Part shown: positions 47,229-55,381 of the stretch, one piece after another | Layout: each line of letters starts with the position of its first letter | Numbering within the stretch: the stretch's first letter is position 1 | Origin: an uncultured Pelagibacteraceae bacterium | Lineage (GTDB): Bacteria; Pseudomonadota; Alphaproteobacteria; Pelagibacterales; Pelagibacteraceae | Assembly (NCBI GenBank): GCA_902592375.1 | Contig: CACJEG010000002.1 | Location: 114,384-178,383, forward strand | Length of the DNA stretch: 64,000 nucleotides | Reading direction: 5' to 3' | Program-made: the position numbers and the translations under genes | The notes under the pieces: model-generated | Told to the model about the DNA's origin: nothing | The model's database searches: none | The model's input: only the letters and a program-made list of their open reading frames with translations

Positions 47229-47698
47229 TAATAGTAAACTCCTTTTTTGAACGACTCTTTTGGAACACTCGGAAGCTCTCCGTCTATGTTTAATCCTTCT
47301 GGTTCAGTGTATAATCTTTGTGAATTTATCTCACCTTGATTAGGTTTATCCCCATCAGCTAATTTAGGAATAAATTTTCCCCAAGGCTTAGTTGTTATTG
47401 GAGATACGAAATTTTTTTCAGTTCCATTTCTGAATTTAATTTTCCAAGAGATTGTTCCTTTTTCTTCTTCCCTTCTTACTCTAACGCTATGTCCCATTGG
47501 AGCAAAGTCTGCATATCCTCTAACATCAATAGCGTGATTAGGACAAGCTTTGACACAAGAATAACATTCCCAACAAAAGTTAGGTTCTATATTTTTTGCA
47601 CGTCTAATATTTTCATCAATGTGCATTATATCTGATGGGCAAATATCTACGCAATGACCACAGCCATCACATCTTGTCATATATACAAATGTTGACAT
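47228..47698 (-). CDS. aprB: Adenylylsulfate (APS) reductase beta subunit (two [4Fe-4S])
   Basis: Electron-transfer subunit of APS reductase, 156 residues. Two cluster motifs are visible: Cys10, Cys13, Cys16, Cys20 and Cys42, Cys45, Cys48, Cys52, followed by a C-terminal beta-sheet and tail domain typical of AprB (DVRGYADFAPMGHSVRVRRE). It passes electrons between the AprA FAD and a membrane acceptor, likely AprM. It follows aprM after 33 nt. Confidence 0.95.
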   Translation of the reverse strand: MSTFVYMTRCDGCGHCVDICPSDIMHIDENIRRAKNIEPNFCWECYSCVKACPNHAIDVRGYADFAPMGHSVRVRREEEKGTISWKIKFRNGTEKNFVSPITTKPWGKFIPKLADGDKPNQGEINSQRLYTEPEGLNIDGELPSVPKESFKKGVYY

Positions 47699-47731
47699 AT
47701 TATTCTCTCTCCTTTTTAAATTTTATCATAA

Positions 47732-48532
47732 TTAATAATGTTTAGGTTGTTCTCTTTTAATACCCAAACCAAATTGTTCAGGTGCATCTGCAGGTGGTGG
47801 TAAATTATCTCTTGAACCATCTGCTTCAGCTAAATTCTTTTGTATTGCTGCCCCAGGTTTATAAAACATATGTGCAAACTTAGACCAATAAACTCCTCCA
47901 AATAAAACTAGGTTTGAAACTACAAATAATACTAAAAATAAAGTTGCATCCCATCTTCCTTCTAAATTTAAACCTTGAAGATATGACCAAATAAATCCAG
48001 TTAAGGAAGTTGCAATCAGAGCTAATACAAATAAATCTGCTTTAATAATTCTGTACCAAGGTTGCGCTTCGGAATAAACATCAACTCTTAAAAAGAACCA
48101 AAACCATGATCCACCCAAGATCGTCATCAATGCGCCAATATGCCAGATCATTGGCCAAATACTTGGGGTTTCTGCATTTGCTGATGAATAACAAAATATC
48201 ATCACAACAGAGCCAACCCAAAACAATATAGTACCGTACATACCAAGAACATGCGCTACTCTTCTTTTGCCCGCCCCTAGTTCTGATGTAGTTCCGATGT
48301 CATATGCTATTGTTTTTGAAACAACTGCAATTCTTTCACCAGTCGACAGTTCTTTGGTCGCATTTTTTTTTGCTTTCTTGGCGTTTTCAAAAAAGTATTT
48401 CACATTCTTTTTATGAATTATGTCTAAAAGAGTGCCTACAACAATTAATAAAACCATTAACACTACAAAACCTTGCATAACTATAGATGGAACTGTTTCA
48501 GCTAGAATTGAAAAAGGATTTGTTGCAAACAT
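47732..48532 (-). CDS. aprM: APS reductase membrane anchor AprM
   Basis: A 266-residue integral membrane protein with about six helices. GFVVLMVLLIVVGTLLDIIH opens it, and GAGKRRVAHVLGMYGTILFW, IWHIGALMTILGGSWFWFFL and TSLTGFIWSYLQGLNLEGRW follow. Relatives act as the quinone-linked electron acceptor for AprBA in bacteria that lack QmoABC. The His residues in helices could bind haem, which is not proven. Here aprM is the first gene, before aprB and aprA. Confidence 0.88.
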   Translation of the reverse strand: MFATNPFSILAETVPSIVMQGFVVLMVLLIVVGTLLDIIHKKNVKYFFENAKKAKKNATKELSTGERIAVVSKTIAYDIGTTSELGAGKRRVAHVLGMYGTILFWVGSVVMIFCYSSANAETPSIWPMIWHIGALMTILGGSWFWFFLRVDVYSEAQPWYRIIKADLFVLALIATSLTGFIWSYLQGLNLEGRWDATLFLVLFVVSNLVLFGGVYWSKFAHMFYKPGAAIQKNLAEADGSRDNLPPPADAPEQFGLGIKREQPKHY

Positions 48533-48573
48533 TTTTAATACTCTTGTAAAATAAAATTGAATTAATTTAAGGT

Positions 48574-48602
48574 TTTCTATTCTAGAAACTTATAGAGTTC
48601 AA
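48574..48602 (-). promoter_or_regulatory. Candidate promoter for the aprM-aprB-aprA operon
   Basis: TTGAAC (48597-48602) followed after 17 nt by TAGAAA (48574-48579) on the minus strand, about 40 nt upstream of aprM. An overlapping option uses TTGACC at 48614-48619 with a TATAAG 19 nt downstream. The 105-nt gap between aprM and the HIT gene holds no ORF. Confidence 0.35.
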
Positions 48603-48637
48603 CCAAAAGTATTGGTCAATTTGTCTTTAATAACAAC

Positions 48638-49036
48638 TCAAAGTTTACGTTTGTAGTGTTGTTTGTTGGGAATCACTGACCTAACACCGCCCTGAGGATT
48701 CTCGACATCCCCTTCTCTTCTTGGAATTAAATGAATGTGGCAATGCATGATTGATTGACCTGCAGATTTTCCTGCATTTGTGCCTACATTAAAACCTTTT
48801 ACACTAGTATCTTGTTTTAAAATTTTTTCTTTAGTTTTAAAGATTAACTCGTTACATGCCTGAATTTCATCTTTGGTAAGCTCAAAATATGTTTCAACAT
48901 GTCTTTTAGGAACGATAAGACTATGAAATTTTGAGACAGGATAGCTATCTGTAGATGAATAAGCCAATTGATTTTCAAATTGAAGCTCTTCTTTTCTAAT
49001 TTTACAAAATATACAAGGATTGTTTGGATCTTTCAT
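48638..49036 (-). CDS. HIT family nucleotide hydrolase/transferase
   Basis: Histidine-triad protein, 132 residues. The triad HCHIHLIPRR places His98, His100 and His102 at the active site, and the N-terminal CIFCKI (Cys8, Cys11) with His46 region is the zinc site typical of bacterial HIT proteins. It probably hydrolyses AMP-lysine-like or dinucleotide substrates. It starts 2 nt after pabC and is the last gene of the metC-pab operon. The short C-terminal tail VIPNKQHYKRKL is normal for this group. Confidence 0.92.
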   Translation of the reverse strand: MKDPNNPCIFCKIRKEELQFENQLAYSSTDSYPVSKFHSLIVPKRHVETYFELTKDEIQACNELIFKTKEKILKQDTSVKGFNVGTNAGKSAGQSIMHCHIHLIPRREGDVENPQGGVRSVIPNKQHYKRKL

Positions 49037-49038
49037 AT

Positions 49039-49782
49039 TTAAACAAGAGAGTTATATATTTTATTTAACTTTGTGTAGCAACCAGTCTTTCTTCTCTTCC
49101 ATTTAAGTTCGTTTATTTTTGAAACTGAAGTTATTCCTTTACCGGATCCAATAAGAATTATTTCATCATAATCATCGATTGATTTAATAAAAATATCTTT
49201 AAAATTAATTTTAATTGTCTTTCTTATAAATTTAAGTGTATTTCCAAAATAACAATTTTTTTTAGGTGAAAAGATCTTTCCGTTTTTCACAAAAACTAAA
49301 TTTGATGTACCAGTTTCTAAAATCTTTTCATTTGCAACTAAAGCAATATCAAATTTAGTTGAATCAACTTTGTTTAATTTTGCTAATATTTTTTTATAAT
49401 ATAGATTTTTATAATTTGGCTCTATTCGTTTATATTTAAATAATAACAAATTAAAATTACTCTTTGGTTTTGGTCTTTTTCTAATTGATACTGATATTAA
49501 TTTTTTATTTAACGCTATACGAAATAAATTATCAGGACCCTTGTATATAGTGTTTTTGTTAATTAAATCTTTAATTATGTTTTTTAAATTTTTTTTTCTT
49601 ATTCCATATTTTTTTGTAGATTTTATTAGGTTTTCAATATGAGGTTTTAAAAGTATTAACTTAGGAGGCTTTCCAACCATTCGCATTGTGGTGAATACAC
49701 CTCTAGATCCCCAAAGGTCCTTGAAAGTAACTTCTTTAAGATTACTAAGCTGATAAGATTTTTTTAATAATAGTGTTGCCAT
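49039..49782 (-). CDS. pabC: Aminodeoxychorismate lyase-like class IV aminotransferase
   Basis: PLP fold-type IV enzyme, 247 residues. GSRGVFTTMRMVGKPPKLIL with HIENLIKS is the N-terminal family region. The likely PLP lysine is in KILAKLNKVDSTKFDIAL, followed by EKILETGTSNLVFVKNGKIF. It would release pyruvate from 4-amino-4-deoxychorismate to give 4-aminobenzoate for folate. Overlaps pabA by 38 nt. D-amino-acid or branched-chain aminotransferase is the alternative, but the pabB-pabA context decides. Confidence 0.83.
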   Translation of the reverse strand: MATLLLKKSYQLSNLKEVTFKDLWGSRGVFTTMRMVGKPPKLILLKPHIENLIKSTKKYGIRKKNLKNIIKDLINKNTIYKGPDNLFRIALNKKLISVSIRKRPKPKSNFNLLLFKYKRIEPNYKNLYYKKILAKLNKVDSTKFDIALVANEKILETGTSNLVFVKNGKIFSPKKNCYFGNTLKFIRKTIKINFKDIFIKSIDDYDEIILIGSGKGITSVSKINELKWKRRKTGCYTKLNKIYNSLV

Positions 49783-50302
49783 TTTCTGTTAAAAAAGATT
49801 CTGGATGAAATTGAAATCCATATATTTTATTTTGATTATCCTCAAGTCCCATTGGTATTTTTGTTTTACTACATCTCATAGTTATTTTAATTGAATTTGA
49901 TTTAAATGGCTCCATTAATTTTAATGAATGATATCTTCCAACTTTAAACTGTTGATTGTTTTTAAAAATTTTACTTTGATTATTTGTTTTTATTTTGGAT
50001 TGAAAACCATGATAAATTTTTTTTTGCTGTATTATTTTGCCTCCTTCATTATGTAAAATCATTTGATAACCAAGACAAATGCCAATAATTTTTTTCCTCC
50101 CTTTGTATTTTTTATAAATATTTGAAGTATTAGGGTAATCCTTTGGTGATCCAGGTCCTGGTGATAAAACGATCACATCACTTTTATCAAGTAATTTGTT
50201 ATTTAACTCATAATAATTTGAACAAAAAACTTTATCAAACTTTGCAAATTGATGAACAACATTCCAAGTAAAAGAATCTTGATGATCAATAATATAAATC
50301 AT
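49745..50302 (-). CDS. pabA: Glutamine amidotransferase component of aminodeoxychorismate/anthranilate synthase
   Basis: Class I glutamine amidotransferase, 185 residues, supplying ammonia to the chorismate-aminating partner. The nucleophile Cys76 lies in IIGICLGYQMI, the oxyanion motif in VLSPGPGSPKD, and the His-Glu pair in FQFHPESFLT. It overlaps pabB by 4 nt, indicating coupled synthesis. PabA and TrpG cannot be separated by sequence alone; the neighbours favour PabA. Confidence 0.9.
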   Translation of the reverse strand: MIYIIDHQDSFTWNVVHQFAKFDKVFCSNYYELNNKLLDKSDVIVLSPGPGSPKDYPNTSNIYKKYKGRKKIIGICLGYQMILHNEGGKIIQQKKIYHGFQSKIKTNNQSKIFKNNQQFKVGRYHSLKLMEPFKSNSIKITMRCSKTKIPMGLEDNQNKIYGFQFHPESFLTENGNTIIKKILSA

Positions 50303-51513
50303 TTAAATAACTCCAATAAAGATTTTGCTTTAATATAATTTTCATTGAACTCTTTCTTTGGTGAGCTATCTAATACTACGCCAGATGCAGCAGAGATCTC
50401 TGATTGATTTTTATAATTTAATATAGATCTAATTATAATATTAAACTTCATATCTTGATTAAATTTAATAAGTCCAAAACTTCCTGTAAAAATATTTCTA
50501 CTTTCTTTTTCCTGATTATTTAAAAGTTCTAAAGTTCTTATCTTAGGACAGCCAATTACAGATCCTCCAGGCATCATTGCCTTAATGATATCAATCAATT
50601 TTATATTTTTGTTTAATATTCCACCAATTGAAGTCACATAATGAAAAAGATGCTTGTATTCCTCAACATATTTTTTTTTGAGTATTTTAACACTTCCTGG
50701 TTTACAAATTTTAGATAAATCACTTCTTTCCATATCAACTATCATGTTGTGTTCTTTGGTTTCTTTCTCATTATTTTTAAAATATTTAAGAGCTGTATTT
50801 TTATTAGAAGAGTATTTTTTCTTAAAAGTACCAGCAATTGGTTTGGTAATTATTTTGTTTTTTTTCTTATCAATTAATGTTTCAGGAGAGCAGCTTACTA
50901 TAGAATAATCTTTGTCTTTTATCATAAATGACTCTGGGGAAGCATTAACACGCATTAATTTCCAAAAAAAATTAACAGGATTTATTAATGATTTATTCTT
51001 ATATTTTGTACAAATTTTAATTTGATAAGTCTCTCCTTGTCTAATTTTTTTTGAAAATAGTTCAAATATTTTTTTATATTTTTCATAAGAAATATTAATC
51101 TTAAAAGGACTTAGTATTTGAGTTTTGCTGAATTGATAATTGAATGTATGTTTTTTTATATTAGATATAACTTTAATATCTTTTCTAATTTTAATTATCG
51201 TCTCAGGTTTATAAAAAACCCCTTTATAAAAATTTATCCTTTTTTTATTTTTTAAATTAATGCCAATTAAATAACATAAAATTTCGTAACCAAAAAAACC
51301 AAGATATAAATCTGTTTCTTTTTTGTATTTTTTATTCTCTAACGAGTTAAGAAAATTATGTATATTTTTTTTTGTTAAAACAATTTTTTTTGAAAAATCA
51401 GTGTAAATATTATACCCGTCATCTACTTTATAAATAATTAAAGGTTTATCTGATTGATACAGATCCTCTAGATAAGGGTTAAATTTAAACTTATGCTGGT
51501 TGAGTTCTTTCAA
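50299..51513 (-). CDS. pabB: Chorismate-binding aminodeoxychorismate synthase component I
   Basis: Member of the chorismate-utilising family (404 residues), pairing with PabA to make 4-amino-4-deoxychorismate. The catalytic domain shows QGETYQIKICTKY, ASPESFMIKDKDYSIVSCSP, the EHNMIVDMERSDLSKIC stretch and PGGSVIGCPKIRTLELL. The motif at residues 225-229 is PIAGT, whereas E. coli PabB has PIKGT with a nucleophilic Lys. The N-terminal domain is short. The start is a TTG at 51513 that overlaps the MFS gene by 23 nt; no ATG occurs before the conserved region. Confidence 0.85.
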   Translation of the reverse strand: MKELNQHKFKFNPYLEDLYQSDKPLIIYKVDDGYNIYTDFSKKIVLTKKNIHNFLNSLENKKYKKETDLYLGFFGYEILCYLIGINLKNKKRINFYKGVFYKPETIIKIRKDIKVISNIKKHTFNYQFSKTQILSPFKINISYEKYKKIFELFSKKIRQGETYQIKICTKYKNKSLINPVNFFWKLMRVNASPESFMIKDKDYSIVSCSPETLIDKKKNKIITKPIAGTFKKKYSSNKNTALKYFKNNEKETKEHNMIVDMERSDLSKICKPGSVKILKKKYVEEYKHLFHYVTSIGGILNKNIKLIDIIKAMMPGGSVIGCPKIRTLELLNNQEKESRNIFTGSFGLIKFNQDMKFNIIIRSILNYKNQSEISAASGVVLDSSPKKEFNENYIKAKSLLELFK

Positions 51514-52711
51514 TTGCTTTCTCTACTATAGGTAAATGTATCAGACCTGCAAAAATTGATAATGCGATAGATCCGTACCATGCATAATCAAAATTTCCAT
51601 TTAACTCATAAAATACACCACCTAGATATGCTCCTAGGAAAGAACCAATTTGATGGCTTACAAAAACTATTCCATATAGCAGTCCAACATATTTTGTACC
51701 AAATATGTGTGCAACAATTCCATTTGTTGGAGGAACTGTGGATAACCATAAAAAACCAAAAGTAACTCCAAAAACTACCGAGTTAAATATACTTGGTGGT
51801 AAGAAAATAAAATAAATTATAGAAACTCCTCTTAATAGATAAATAGCACTTAAAATTTTTTTCTTACTATACCTTGTTGCTAAATAACCACTGGTAATCG
51901 TACCAGCCATATTAAATACACCAATCAAAGCTAAAACCATTGCAGGTGTCCAATCAGGCAAACCTTTATCTGACATATAGGTAGGAATGTGTGTTGCTAC
52001 TAAAGCAATATGCCAACCACAAACAAAAAAACCTAAAGTAAGATAAATAAAACTTTTGTTTGCAAATGCTTCTTTTAGAGCTTCTCTTGCTGTTTGATTG
52101 TTATCTTGATTAACTCCTACAGGTATTTTTGGAGTACTAACAAACAAAGCTACCACTAATCCTAATCCTAAAAGAAGAGAAAAATATAAAAGAGTATTTT
52201 CCCAGCCTGTTTCAACCAAGGAATATCTTACAAGTAAAGGTGATACAAAATATCCAAACGAACCTGCACATGTAACAATTCCTGTTGCAATAGTTCTATT
52301 AGATGCTGGAAAATGTTTAGCTACTACTGATACCGGAATACCTATTGCAGTGGAGCCTAAGCCTATTCCAATCATCACTCCTATAGTTAAAGTAAAATAA
52401 CCTCCAGTATTATAGCCAGAATAAAAAAGCAAAACCCCAACTAAATAAAAAACAAAACCTATAAATATTGCAACAGCTCCTCCGTATTTATCAGTAATTA
52501 CACCAAACAACGGACTGAATACTCCCCAAAGTAATAACTGCAATCCCATAACAAAACCAAAATGAGAAATGGAAATATCTAAGTCAGTATTAAAATCAAA
52601 ATAAAACAATCCAAAGGTCTGTCTTATTCCTAAAGAAATAATTACAACTATAGAAGCTGCAATTAAAGTGATTAGTGCTTTTTTGCTAATAGTAAAACTT
52701 TCTGAACTCAT
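51491..52711 (-). CDS. Major facilitator superfamily transporter (OFA/OxlT-like)
   Basis: A 406-residue, 12-helix carrier. The loop 2-3 motif is GVITDKYGGAVAIFIG, and LGIRQTFGLFYFDFNTDLDI at the first helix resembles OxlT and monocarboxylate carriers. The substrate is unknown. It overlaps metC by 4 nt and pabB by 23 nt, so it is translated from the same message as the folate genes. Its link to the neighbours could be metabolic or merely due to compaction. Confidence 0.88.
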   Translation of the reverse strand: MSSESFTISKKALITLIAASIVVIISLGIRQTFGLFYFDFNTDLDISISHFGFVMGLQLLLWGVFSPLFGVITDKYGGAVAIFIGFVFYLVGVLLFYSGYNTGGYFTLTIGVMIGIGLGSTAIGIPVSVVAKHFPASNRTIATGIVTCAGSFGYFVSPLLVRYSLVETGWENTLLYFSLLLGLGLVVALFVSTPKIPVGVNQDNNQTAREALKEAFANKSFIYLTLGFFVCGWHIALVATHIPTYMSDKGLPDWTPAMVLALIGVFNMAGTITSGYLATRYSKKKILSAIYLLRGVSIIYFIFLPPSIFNSVVFGVTFGFLWLSTVPPTNGIVAHIFGTKYVGLLYGIVFVSHQIGSFLGAYLGGVFYELNGNFDYAWYGSIALSIFAGLIHLPIVEKAIERTQPA

Positions 52712-53886
52712 TTAATAAATTTTAATGCTTGTTTTATATCGTCTATAATGTCTTTAGGATCTTCAAGTCCAATATGCATCCTTATTATATGTTCATCTTT
52801 ATTTATATGTGTAAATTGTCTCTTACCTAGTGCTTGGTGTGTTTGATAAAGCGCTAAGCTTTCGAAACCTCCCCAACTAAATCCATACCCAAAAAGTTTT
52901 AAAGAATTAACAAATTTTAACACTGAGTTTTTACTTTTTGATTTTATTTTAAATCCTAATAAACCCGATGCTCCAGAATAATATTTTTTCCATAATTTAT
53001 AATTTTGACTACCTTTTTTATATGGATAAAAAACTTTAATTATTTTTTTCTGTTTTGATAAAAACTTGGATACTTTAAGCGCATTTTCCTGATGTTTTTC
53101 CAATCTTACATCTAAAGTTCGAATACCTCTTAGAATTAAATACGCATCGTCAGGACCTAATCTTAATCCTGAAACTTTATTTGTTGCTTCGACTAATTTA
53201 AAAACTCGTTTACTTATAGCTAAACTGCCACCCATTACATCTGAGTGACCAGAATAATATTTTGTTGCGGAAACAATCGACATATCAAAACCTAGCTTTA
53301 TTGGTTTCAGATAATAAGGTGTCCCCCAAGTGTTATCTATAGCTGTATAAATTTTATTTTTTTTTGCTAATGCAACTATTTTAGATAAATCTTGAAATTC
53401 AAAGGTGTTGCTTCCAGGATTTTCAACAAAAATAAGCTTTGTTTTTTTTGTAATCTTGCTTTTTAGATCATTAAAGTCATTTGGATTGTAAAATATTGCT
53501 CTGATATTAAATTTTTTTAGGTATGTTTCTGTTAAAAGTCTTGATGGTGAATAAACTGAATCTGTAACAAGTATTTCATCATCTGGTTTCACAACACTTA
53601 ACACTCCAAGAAATATTGCACCAAAACCAGTAGGTGTTAGATAAACTTTATAACATTCTTCAATTTTTCTTAAAATTTGTTGTAAAGCATATGTTGTGGA
53701 TGTTCCCTGTCGGCCATAATCAAAATTTCCACTTACTGGATCCTTCAAATATTTATTCTGCGTTTTTTTAATATCCTGCATAGATTTAAAAATAATAGTA
53801 GAAGCTCTAACTACAGGAGGATTTACTGACTGATTATGAAAATCTTTAGCTGTATGTTTCAGGAAAGTCTTGAAGGAATTACCCAT
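52708..53886 (-). CDS. metC: Cystathionine beta-lyase-like PLP enzyme (Cys/Met metabolism family)
   Basis: PLP enzyme of 392 residues that splits cystathionine to homocysteine, pyruvate and ammonia. The family opening with DFHNQSVNPPVVRASTIIFK, the substrate-site Tyr in YGRQGTSTTYALQ, TAIDNTWGTPY and the PLP Lys in VSATKYYSGHSDVMGG are visible. The EATNKVSGLRLGPDDAYLIL region with GIRTLDVRLEKH resembles alphaproteobacterial MetC rather than cystathionine gamma-synthase. First gene of the operon that continues with MFS, pabBAC and HIT. Confidence 0.87.
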   Translation of the reverse strand: MGNSFKTFLKHTAKDFHNQSVNPPVVRASTIIFKSMQDIKKTQNKYLKDPVSGNFDYGRQGTSTTYALQQILRKIEECYKVYLTPTGFGAIFLGVLSVVKPDDEILVTDSVYSPSRLLTETYLKKFNIRAIFYNPNDFNDLKSKITKKTKLIFVENPGSNTFEFQDLSKIVALAKKNKIYTAIDNTWGTPYYLKPIKLGFDMSIVSATKYYSGHSDVMGGSLAISKRVFKLVEATNKVSGLRLGPDDAYLILRGIRTLDVRLEKHQENALKVSKFLSKQKKIIKVFYPYKKGSQNYKLWKKYYSGASGLLGFKIKSKSKNSVLKFVNSLKLFGYGFSWGGFESLALYQTHQALGKRQFTHINKDEHIIRMHIGLEDPKDIIDDIKQALKFIK

Positions 53887-53958
53887 AATAAATTTGATAT
53901 GTTATTAAGACAATGCTATATCCCATGAAAAACGTCAATAAAATTAAAATAGGACTAA

Positions 53959-54042
53959 ATGAGTTACCCAAAGAAACATAGAGGCCGAAGAAAACAAGGG
54001 TCTAAAAAAAGAAGAGCTAAAAGAAAAAATAAGAAGAAATAA
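53959..54042 (+). CDS. Very basic micro-ORF (27 aa)
   Basis: A 27-codon ORF, MSYPKKHRGRRKQGSKKRRA followed by KRKNKKK, in which 16 of 27 residues are Lys or Arg. It has a good ribosome-binding sequence, AGGA, 4 nt before the ATG. It sits alone in the gap between metC and mnmA and ends 8 nt before the convergent mnmA stop. Size and composition resemble small ribosome-associated peptides. I do not recognise a family, and the ORF is short enough to be chance. Confidence 0.45.
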   Translation: MSYPKKHRGRRKQGSKKRRAKRKNKKK

Positions 54043-54050
54043 TTCTTCTG

Positions 54051-55169
54051 CTATTCTTTAATCCAACCACCACCAAGTACTTTGTGGCCAAACTGGTCTT
54101 TACGATAAAAAACACATGCCTGACCAGGTGAAATGCCATCTTCTGGAATTGCTAAATTAACTTTTGCATTATTATTATCTATTAAATCAACTTTTGCCTC
54201 TAAAAGACTTCCGGTAGATCTAACTTTAACAAATAAATTTTGATCTAAATCCTCTTTGTTAGTTAGTAAATTTATTTCCTTTAAAGAAATTGTTTTTTTT
54301 CCAAGTTTTTCTTTAGGACCAACTATTATTTCATTTTTATCAGAATTTATCTTTAACACGTAAAGGGCTTCCTTATCTGAAACTTTAATGCCTTTACGTT
54401 GTCCAATTGTAAAATTTATAATTCCATCATGAACACCAATTACCTCACCATCTAAATTTTTTATATTTCCTTTCTGAAAAGAGTCTGGTCTAAACTTTTG
54501 TATTACTGAAGCATAATCGCCATTCGGAACAAAACAGATATCTTGACTATCAGGTTTGTCAGCAACATTTAAATCTAAATTTTTTGCAATTTCTCTGGTT
54601 TTGTCTTTTAACATTCCACCTAATGGAAATCTTAAATAATCTAGTTGTTCTCTTGTTGTATTAAATAAAAAATAACTTTGATCTCTATTTTCATCTATGG
54701 CTCTATACATGTTGGTAGTTTTATTTTCGGTAATACTTTTAACATAATGACCAGTAACTAAAGCATCAGCTTTTAGTTCTTTTGAAACTTCAAATAAATC
54801 TTTAAATTTAACAGTTTGATTACACTGAACACATGGAATTGGAGTTTCGCCCTTTAAATAACTCTCAACAAAATTATCTATAACACCTTGTTTAAACTTA
54901 TCTTGGTAATATAAAATTTTATGCTCTATACCTAATTTGTGTGCAACACGTTTGGCGTCCATTATATCTTGACCTGAACAACATTGTTTTGATGCTGCTA
55001 CTTCTTTACCATCGTCATAAAGTTTTAAAGTTATTCCAATTACATTATATCCTTCCTTTTTCATAATGCCTGCTACAGTGGAAGAATCTACTCCACCCGA
55101 CATTGCAACAACTACGGTAGTATCTGAAGGTTTTTTATCTAAACCAATAGAATTTAAATCTTTATTCAT
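54051..55169 (-). CDS. mnmA: tRNA-specific 2-thiouridylase MnmA
   Basis: Inserts sulfur at U34 of tRNA-Lys, -Glu and -Gln. The PP-loop ATP site SGGVDSS is at residues 24-30. The two catalytic cysteines lie in [14 protein letters not shown] and [13 protein letters not shown]. The C-terminal beta-barrel has the [11 protein letters not shown] and [11 protein letters not shown] motifs. Length 372 is normal. Its start region faces the DUF3553 gene with a 41-nt divergent gap. Confidence 0.97.
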   Translation of the reverse strand: MNKDLNSIGLDKKPSDTTVVVAMSGGVDSSTVAGIMKKEGYNVIGITLKLYDDGKEVAASKQCCSGQDIMDAKRVAHKLGIEHKILYYQDKFKQGVIDNFVESYLKGETPIPCVQCNQTVKFKDLFEVSKELKADALVTGHYVKSITENKTTNMYRAIDENRDQSYFLFNTTREQLDYLRFPLGGMLKDKTREIAKNLDLNVADKPDSQDICFVPNGDYASVIQKFRPDSFQKGNIKNLDGEVIGVHDGIINFTIGQRKGIKVSDKEALYVLKINSDKNEIIVGPKEKLGKKTISLKEINLLTNKEDLDQNLFVKVRSTGSLLEAKVDLIDNNNAKVNLAIPEDGISPGQACVFYRKDQFGHKVLGGGWIKE

Positions 55170-55210
55170 AAGGTGGTATTTATACTTATTTACAATATAA
55201 GTTAAATTAA

Positions 55211-55381
55211 ATGATTTTAGATTATGAACCAGGTGACAAAGTCACTAATCCTCAAAAAAAAGAATGGGGAATTGGGCAAGTGCAATCTATAATTAACGAT
55301 AAAGTGACAGTTAATTTTGAAAATGCTGGAAAAAAAGTAATTAACGTAAAAAATGTTGAGTTAAAAAAACTTGGAAAATGA
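55211..55381 (+). CDS. DUF3553 family small protein (56 aa)
   Basis: A 56-residue protein with [40 protein letters not shown] and [10 protein letters not shown], the compact SH3/CarD-like beta-barrel pattern of DUF3553. Related barrels occur in UvrD/PcrA C-terminal and CarD-type RNA polymerase-binding domains, but the function is not established. Its stop overlaps the cysQ start (ATGA), so the two are co-translated. Found upstream of phosphatase genes in other alphaproteobacteria. Confidence 0.85.
   Translation: MILDYEPGDKVTNPQKKEWGIGQVQSIINDKVTVNFENAGKKVINVKNVELKKLGK

Noticed and set aside
53925..53981. 18-codon ORF upstream of and overlapping the basic 27-aa ORF, possible leader peptide
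   Set aside because: No amino-acid run typical of attenuation leaders, no nearby terminator or antiterminator stem, and mnmA and metC are both on the opposite strand.
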